A stretch of DNA of 64,000 bases, taken from the NCBI GenBank assembly GCA_030062745.1, contig CP099842.1:23407822-23471821 (forward strand). Reading direction: 5' to 3'. Position 1 is the stretch's first letter, and each line of letters begins with the position of its first letter. The stretch comes from Capitulum mitella (taxonomy: Eukaryota; Arthropoda; Thecostraca; Pollicipedomorpha; Pollicipedidae). Shown piece by piece: positions 57,753 to 64,000 of this stretch. The notes under the pieces were generated by a model. The model worked only from the letters and a program-made list of their open reading frames with translations. It made no database searches and was not told where the DNA came from. The position numbers were made by a program, and so were the translations under genes.

Positions 57753-58950
57753 GTTTTGAGAAAGCATAGCACACACCGATTTCTGCAGAGCGCTCTCTGC
57801 AGAAAGTGTTTGAAATGTCTCCAGGAAATCGACAGCCGCCTTGACGTCTGATGCCAGTAAATGGCTACATTTCCGTGGCTTTTGACGTGGCAGTTGTTAT
57901 GCTCACATCATGCCATTGTTGAATACCATCGTTGAACAACATTGTTGAAAAACATTGTTGAACACCATTGTTGAACAACACATTGTAAAAGCAATGTTCC
58001 CCTTACTGTTGACTGAGACAAGCTTCGTGTTACACTGAGTGTTATTGTGTACGCTGTACTGGGTTCCGGTTTTGTGGTGTCTACTTTGAGTCTGTCTATC
58101 TCCAGTAATGCACATTTATCCAAGCCCTCGGAAATGAGAACTAACAGTGGAGACAGAACTTTAAAAAACAGCTGAAGTATCTGAACGTCATGTGACATTT
58201 AAACAGTCGAATCCCCAGTCATCTGTATCTCGTTGTTTGTGGTTAAGATGTGGCGCCGATGAGGTTGTGGAAAGCGACATTCAGAAATCTGCAATGCGGT
58301 GTGAACAAGCAACGTGATAAATTCCTCCTCAGACCCAGTATCCTGAGTGTTAAGATGTCTTTCGACGTTGTTACCACTACCTATTACGTGCGCGGATTTT
58401 AGTAATAGGTGTTTGTAACAACTCATTAAGGCGCGTAGGCTTTGCCGATCTTGGAGAATATGAAACCAAACTCTGTAAGCGGAGTTTGAATGTAATCCTT
58501 TCGACGCTTATTCTTATCCTGTTCTTGGGAATTCATATCTGTAAATTCCGTCGCCATGTTTTACATGCCATTTTGTTTAATAGCTATAGAAGGAGAATAA
58601 TCGAGGCCTGGAGGCAGTTGAGCTTCGTGACGAAAGATCGTTATACGCTCCATATAAATCAATAATTTCATGTCATCATTACGTACCCATGGCAACAAAG
58701 CCTTGCATCATATGTTCCTGATTTGATGTCAAAAAATAGGTTCATGTCGTGCGGGACAGTCTATCTGACAGTGACCAGCCGCAAGCGTACAGTACACCTT
58801 CGTGATGCGACGGTGATGGACGCGATATCAGGCCGTTTATGGGCCTGTTCTGCACACACACACACACACATACACACATGCATCACAAATGAAGCATACC
58901 ACATGCGTAGGCTTGACAGCTCAGAGTAAGTCATTAGTACAGTGGTGAAT
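57753..58950. repeat. tRNA-Asp array spacer B, copy 1 (no insertion)
   Basis: 1198 nt. It is homologous to 60439-62999 outside the insertion there. Near the right end it carries gtcgtgcgggacagtctatctgacagtg and gtgatggacgcgatatcag, shared with 63738-63823. It also holds a local cluster of gttgaacaccattg-type repeats (57910-57985) and a short (CA)n (58853-58870). Confidence 0.85.
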
Positions 58951-59022
58951 ATTTCGTTAGTATAGTGGTCTGTATCCCCGTCTGTCACGCGGGAGCCCAG
59001 GGTTCGATTCCCTGACAGGGAG
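58951..59022 (+). pseudogene. tRNA-Asp-like pseudogene, copy 3
   Basis: The anticodon arm and T arm are preserved (anticodon GTC). The acceptor 5' strand is ATTTCGT against ACAGGGA, leaving two mismatches and three wobbles, and the D region reads GTGGTCTGTATC. A duplicated 5' half (TCATTAGTACAGTGGTGAATATT, 58931-58953) abuts it. Probably not a functional tRNA-Asp. Confidence 0.75.
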
Positions 59023-60366
59023 CGTTTTGAGAATGCGTGGCCTATGCTTGCAAGTTTTGATTGCCGAAAGAAAAACAAATGAAAGTGTCATGAAGACAGC
59101 ATCTGTGCTGTTTGCAGCGCTAACGTGTCATACATAACATACTCTAGGTCCTCACGTCAACGTTAGTGATGGCAACAGTACTATGTCAGGGTAACGCACG
59201 TCGTGCTTTATTTTGATGACGGCATGCATTTGAGACAATTTTAGCAAGATCTGACCGACCAAAGGCTTAGATCTGCCCAGCACTTAGTACCACGGCACCG
59301 GGGTCTGTGCCGTGATACTGAGCCCACGGCACAGACATTTCTAGAAAGAATTATCTACTTTACGTCGTCAGACACGGAGAGCTACAAGCAAAGTAAAGCT
59401 GGAAAGATGACTCAGAATGGTTTCAACGTCTTGGGATCCTAAAAGTGGTCTGCTCAGAGTCATGTTTTCTTCGAAATTTGAGGAATCAGATGTCATAGCG
59501 ACGAGTTGAAAAAATCGACTGTGTCGAAATTCCTGATTTCGTATAAAAAAGTAATGGTGCAAACTCATGCTTGTGCCAAATGTCCGAAATGCTGCGGCCC
59601 TTATCAATGTGAATTCTGAATGTCTTCAATGAGTGTATAAGTGTTCATCATAGGTGTCTATAGCATGTCTAACAGTTAAGATCGCAGCCTTCCATATGTT
59701 GGAAAATGTCAATACGGGCCTTATAGTGTTATGAGGAAAGCATTTGTTCAAAATGATCTATGCCATATCACGTAAATGAATCATTCTTCGCCCTTGCTGA
59801 TAGGAGCACCCACAAAGGCAGGGGGCAGCCAGGATTTTCTCAAGGGGGGCCGAAGCTCAGTGTGACCTGAAATCACACGAAAACCGCCACTGGGAAGACG
59901 ATATGAAATGGTTGTCGCGAAAAAATGCGGGCCTAAGGAGGGTCCGAGTCCCCCGCGCCCCCTCCCCCTTGGCTGCGTCGGTGCACAAAGGTACATACTT
60001 AGGACTAGACGGAGCCTCTATGTTATGTTTTCTTCGCTATTCTGGCTCTTAATAAATCGTGTCTGTATTTTTGGTGTTGTTGTTTTTTTACTGCAACAGT
60101 TAAAAGCAAAAACAAAATTTATGTCCAAAAATAACCACGATGTTTCGCTGGAAATGGGTATGACATGCTGGGGTTCAGGACGATCCATCAGTGACAAGAA
60201 TCAGTGGTTCTTGAGAGCCCGAAAACGCAAGCGAAAGCCCGAAAACCAAGTGCCTTTGTGGCACGAGGCTAATAGACACCTTTTCAAATATCTGTTGATT
60301 TCCACCGCACATGGCCTTGCGGCATCCCAGGTACTGGTTATGACCATTTAAGAGAAACTTAAGCAT
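59023..60366. repeat. tRNA-Asp array spacer A, copy 2 (contains MITE)
   Basis: 1344 nt. Removing the 173 nt of MITE plus one target duplication leaves 1171 nt, comparable to copy 1 (1255 nt). Shared landmarks include ctgtgctgtttgcagc(a/g)ctaacgtgtcat near the start and gtgacaag(aa)tcagtggttcttgag near the end. Confidence 0.85.
59811..59991. mobile_element. hAT-like MITE with 8-bp target-site duplication
   Basis: The 165-bp element (59819-59983) is flanked by the exact 8-bp repeat CACAAAGG (59811-59818 and 59984-59991). Its ends CAGGGGGCAGCCAGG... and, reverse-complemented, CACCGACGCAGCCAAGG... form imperfect inverted repeats sharing GCAGCCA(A/G)GG. The paralogous spacer at 57319 lacks it and reads straight through (ccacaaatgtacat). 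An 8-bp duplication with CA(G) ends is characteristic of hAT elements. It has no coding capacity. Confidence 0.8.
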
Positions 60367-60438
60367 TCCTCGTTAGTATAGTGGTGAGTATCCCCGCCTG
60401 TCACGCGGGAGACCAGGGTTCGATTCCCTGACGGGGAG
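60367..60438 (+). tRNA. tRNA-Asp(GTC), copy 4
   Basis: 72 nt, with all four stems paired. The anticodon GTC lies at 60400-60402 and TTTT at 60440-60443. Identical to copy 6. Probably functional, decoding GAC/GAU. Confidence 0.95.
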
Positions 60439-61075
60439 GTTTTGAGAATGCGTACCACACTCTGATTGCTGCACAGCATTTGCTGCAGAAAATATTGTCA
60501 GGAAATCGCCCGCAGCCTTGACGTTTGATGCCACAAAATGACCTTTAGTAAAAGCATTGTTCTGCTTACCGATGGCTGAGACAATCTCAATGTTACATAG
60601 AGTGTTACTGTGAACGCTGCACAGGGCTCTGGCTTGGCGGCCTCTCTACATTGAATCTAGCTATTGCCAGAAACGTCCATTTATCCATGCCATCGGAAAT
60701 GGTGGCTTACCAGGAAAATGAAAGTTGAAAAGATAACCAAAGCGTTTGAACGCTAAGTGGTGCTCAAAACGGTCAAATTCTCAGTGGTCGATATGTTGTG
60801 ATTTGTGATTAAAATATGAACTTAACGAAATTGTAGACAGCGACCGCAATTCGAAGAAAACGGACAGAATCCGCAATGTAGTGTAAACAAGCAACGCGGT
60901 GCAACCTTTTCTCGTTACGGCCAGCACCCTGAGTGTTGTGACGTCTTTCGACATGGTTCTCAGTGTCTTTTACGTACGCGAATGTTCCTAATCGGTATTT
61001 GCAACAACGCATTAAACTATGTTGGCTTCCCGATCTTGGAGAATGCGGAACCAAGCTCTATAAGCGCAGTCTGAT

Positions 61076-62580
61076 CAAGGCCGCGGGAGGAGGGGGCGGG
61101 GGTCGCGGCCCCCCCAACTTTTCTGAAATTTAATCCGCGCCCGACTGTCGGTCGGCGCCATGCACGCGCGACTGAGGGGGGGAGGAGGTTGACCGCCCCC
61201 TTTCCAACTCACGAACGGCTGGTGGCACGATTAAATAAGCACACCGTTGGAAAGCTCGCGACGAGTAGAGCTCAAAAATGCCCTCAATTTTAGTTTTGAG
61301 TAATATGTAAGCTGTTTACATACTACTCAAATTATTGCTTTTATATCATATATATTACTCATATGTTACTTTAGTACTCATATATTATTCGTATTTTTTA
61401 GTGCATATATTACTCATATATTTCTTATTTTATATATATCATTCATATACCACTCATAAATTTTATATTTTAAATATATTACTCATATATTTTTTCTCAT
61501 AGCCGCCTGCATGAGGCCGAGAAACGGCCTGGATCTCAAGGGCTGTGACTTATAAAGTCTAGATCATGGCGCCAGCGGACAGGTGAAAGTCCGCAGATGC
61601 CGACATACGTCTAGTTTCTCTGATTTGTTTCATATGTCCGCGGAAACGTTGAGTTAAAGACACAGCGATTTTCGCAACTCTGCACGGCGGGCTCCGCAGA
61701 CGAAGGCGGTATGAAATTAACGGGGACTAATTTTGGCGTTCTTTTGTTTTCGCGAAATATCCCTTTCCATGTGTTGTTTTGGTTCTTGTGATGGTTTCTG
61801 GTGCTTAAATGTTGTAAAAGTTTAGTAGTTATCAACGTACACAATGAGTGGAGCATTATTCACGAAAGCCTCCTGACGTCCAAAATTTGCAATTTTTTAA
61901 GCTTTCTGAACTTTTTAGTATTGTCTACAACTGTGCAAGCTAGTTCCACCATTTTGTACCCGATCTGTGTCATTCGTCACTAATTTTGATGGCAATCCAT
62001 TTTGACTCATAACATTTATTCGTGACCTGACCTCAGATCAGTGACCAAAGACTATTGAAATTTTGCCCATTGACGGCGAATGGATGTCTGAATCTCCCGC
62101 CACTCAAATTGCTGTAAACAAATTCCGTCAATTTTTGAAAAAACGCCATGTGTTGAAAACGGGATTGACCTTAGGTCAATGCCCCGACATTTGCGAAAAA
62201 TCAGAGATAGCAGATTTGTTGCATCCATTAAAATCTCTAGTCCTTGAAAGTTTTTTTGTGTTATGTTTTGCGAAAAAGTTACAGGTCGTTAAACTTTTTT
62301 GGACATAGGCCCACTTGACCTCAACTAGATCAGACATCTTATTCGACCCGAGGTCATAAATTTGGCACAAGGTGTAAAAATGATCAAGGAAAAGGTACGC
62401 AAAGTTTCGTGGCGCTGCGTTTGTTCGTTCTCTCGCAATCTCAGAAAAACCTCGGGGGGGGGGGCGGTCAACCGCCCCCAGTAGGGGGCGGGTTAACATT
62501 GACCTGGTGAGCGTTGAGTGGAAAGAATCGACTCGAAATGACTCTTAGCCCCCCGAAATTGTGGAGGAGTTCCCAAGGCC
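61076..62580. mobile_element. Unclassified ~1.5-kb insertion in spacer B copy 2
   Basis: Absent from the paralogous spacer (58470-58540). CAAGGCC occurs at both junctions (61076-61082 and 62574-62580), a possible 7-bp target duplication. Inside, GGTTGACCGCCCCC (61187-61200) is repeated inverted at 62460-62473; both ends are G/C-tract rich. The middle is AT-rich, with a degenerate tactcatat repeat at about 61330-61500. No protein is recognised, so it looks like a non-autonomous element or a composite. Confidence 0.5.
61330..61500. repeat. Degenerate TACTCATAT repeat
   Basis: Many diverged units of (at)tactcatatatt within the 1.5-kb insertion. AT-rich and non-coding. Confidence 0.7.
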
Positions 62581-62999
62581 TGGTCTGTATCCTTTTAAAT
62601 CCTTTACTTTCAAAGCTTACATCCTTACAGAGCTGCGCTGGTTCTTGGGAAATCGTTTCTTTACATTTCGACGTCATGTTTTACATGCCATTTTGTTTGG
62701 CAGATATGATAATAGAGTAATCAGGCCCCGGCGAAATTTCACCTTCCTGATGACAGTCTGTTATGCATTTTCTGTAAATGAAGAATTTCATGCCATCATA
62801 AAATGTCCGTGGCAACAATATTTTACATCACATTGTTCCCAGCAGTCTACCTGACTGGGACTAGCCACGAATGAACAGCACTGTGCCGTGACACAAGGGT
62901 GATGCGCACGACATAAGACTGTTTTTGAGCATGCCCTGCAGCACATATGCGGCATACCAGTTGCTGGGTCTGGACAGTTCAGGAATCAGTCACGGGCAC

Positions 63000-63069
63000 T
63001 CCTTGTTAGCATAGTGATGAGTATCCCTCTTGTCACGCCTGAGACCAGGGTTCAGTTTTCTGACGGGAG
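63000..63069 (+). pseudogene. tRNA-Asp-like pseudogene, copy 5
   Basis: 70 nt. The GTC loop is kept, but the anticodon stem is broken (CCTCTTGTCACGCCTG), box A reads TAGCATAGTGATG and box B reads GGTTCAGTTTT. The 3' end GACGGGAG lacks one G. Clearly decayed. Confidence 0.85.
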
Positions 63070-63903
63070 CGTTTTGAGAATGGGTGGCCCACGTTACCGT
63101 GATTGTGGAGCACAGGAAGGGTTCTTTTTGCGATGTCAGTAAGGAACATCAGTATCGTGTGTAAGGGTAATGTCTCATGCCCAAGAATTCTTATGGTTTC
63201 GTGATTTTTTACTTGCCACCTTTTTCAATGCACATAGTGTAATTATTCAAGACATTTTATTAGAAGCAATGTTTGGTCCAACATTGGCTGAGATCGTCCT
63301 ATCGTTCAACAGAATGATATTGCGGATTAGCTCCTAGTCTTCAGATGATTTTTTTTGTGACGCCTCGCCATTTCTGGACATATATCCCATTTCTCAAGAG
63401 CAAGTACCCAACTTCAGTTTAAAGTCCTGACAAGAAGCTGCCATGTATTGCTCCGGACGAAATCATGGCACGCCATAGTTGCGTATGCACGAAAATGACA
63501 TTTTACAACCAATACATTCGTAGCAGTGTCGAAAATTTAATTAATGGTGTTTTAACCAATCACTTTATTGGGTAGCTAAAAGAGTAGTGTAATCAAGCCC
63601 TGGCGGACGTTTCACTTCCTTTCCGTAACCTGCTATATGTTTTTTGTGGATATAAATAACTGCATGTTCTCGTTACATACTCGTGGACGACAAAATACTC
63701 CTAAAAATGTTCCCTATTTAGCGCCGAAAACGAGATCCTTGTCGTGCGGGACAGTCTATCTCACAGTGGCTAGACACGAGCGGTCAGCTCACTTTTGTGA
63801 CGCCACGGTGATGGACGCGATATCAGACCTTTTGTGAGCGGAACACATACATGCCGCATGCCAGCTGCTGGATCTGGACAGCTCAGGAATGGAACATAGC
63901 CAC
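63070..63903. repeat. Chimeric A/B spacer (internal deletion of one tRNA unit)
   Basis: 834 nt. The left part matches spacer A (cgttttgagaatg...; attcaagacattttatta...ggctgagatc...ttcaacagaatg). The right part matches spacer B (taatcaagccctggcgg...; tcgtgcgggacagtctatct; gtgatggacgcgatatcag). The A end, the even-position tRNA and the B start are missing, consistent with one deletion between diverged copies. Confidence 0.7.
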
Positions 63904-63975
63904 TCCTCGTTAGTATAGTGGTGAGTATCCCCGCCTGTCACGCGGGAGACCAGGGTTCGATTCCCTGACGGGGAG
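63904..63975 (+). tRNA. tRNA-Asp(GTC), copy 6
   Basis: 72 nt, identical to copy 4, with all stems paired and a GCGTTTT terminator. It is followed at the window edge by the start of another A-type spacer (gagaatgagtggcccac), so the array continues to the right. Confidence 0.95.
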
Positions 63976-64000
63976 CGTTTTGAGAATGAGTGGCCCACTG

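Larger units (their letters stand above)
60439..62999. repeat. tRNA-Asp array spacer B, copy 2 (contains ~1.5-kb insertion)
   Basis: 2561 nt against 1198 nt for copy 1. The sequences match from the tRNA to about ccaagctctataagcgcagt (61070), and again from about cttgggaaatcg...catgttttacatgccattttgttt (62640-62698) to the next tRNA. The extra DNA is the insertion at about 61076-62580. Confidence 0.8.

Noticed and set aside
56354..63975. tRNA-derived SINE family instead of tRNA genes
   Set aside because: The tRNA bodies are full length with terminators, and the flanks are long tandem spacers. There are no A-tails and no target duplications around the tRNA-plus-body units.

Overview
The window is animal nuclear DNA. 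It holds the 3' half of one protein-coding gene, spliced from eight recognisable coding exons on the + strand (39020-49070), and a tandem array of tRNA-Asp(GUC) genes at the right edge. No bacterial-type gene organisation is present. The gene is a PDZRN3/PDZRN4-type PDZ-RING protein (Drosophila counterpart: slo-interacting protein 1 family). The compact introns, very GC-rich third codon positions, patchy CpG-rich DNA and decayed non-LTR and hAT-like elements suggest an invertebrate, probably an arthropod, possibly a crustacean. That placement is inference and cannot be settled from this window.

Layout. (1) 1-39019: about 39 kb with no recognisable exon. It is a patchwork of short CpG-rich islands in less GC-rich DNA. 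Many islands carry clustered homeodomain-type ATTA/TAATTA motifs, CRE palindromes, E-boxes and GATA motifs. It also holds three minisatellites (two with an exact 30-bp period, one of 22 bp), an old MITE and a long (GA)n run. It is best read as upstream intron and/or regulatory DNA of the PDZRN gene. (2) 39020-49070: the C-terminal 740 codons of the gene: second half of PDZ1, linker, complete PDZ2, a long low-complexity tail with family-specific conserved blocks, and a C-terminal class I PDZ ligand. A poly(A) signal lies 78 nt after the stop. The RING finger, TRAF-type zinc finger and first half of PDZ1 were not found, so they are either upstream of the window or in short exons I could not recognise. 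(3) 49155-56350: AT-richer intergenic DNA with an unexplained GC island, a decayed minus-strand non-LTR retrotransposon 3' end, a 3-copy repeat of about 160 bp and simple repeats. (4) 56354-64000: a higher-order tandem array in which tRNA-Asp genes alternate with two spacer types, A and B. Comparing the paralogous spacers reveals one precise hAT-like MITE insertion with an 8-bp target duplication, one insertion of about 1.5 kb, and one internal deletion.

The best-supported results are the PDZRN gene model (including a terminal exon that ATG-based ORF calling misses) and the tRNA-Asp array with its paralogous empty sites. The regulatory motifs are exact string observations; their function is inference. 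I found no convincing wholly new protein system.
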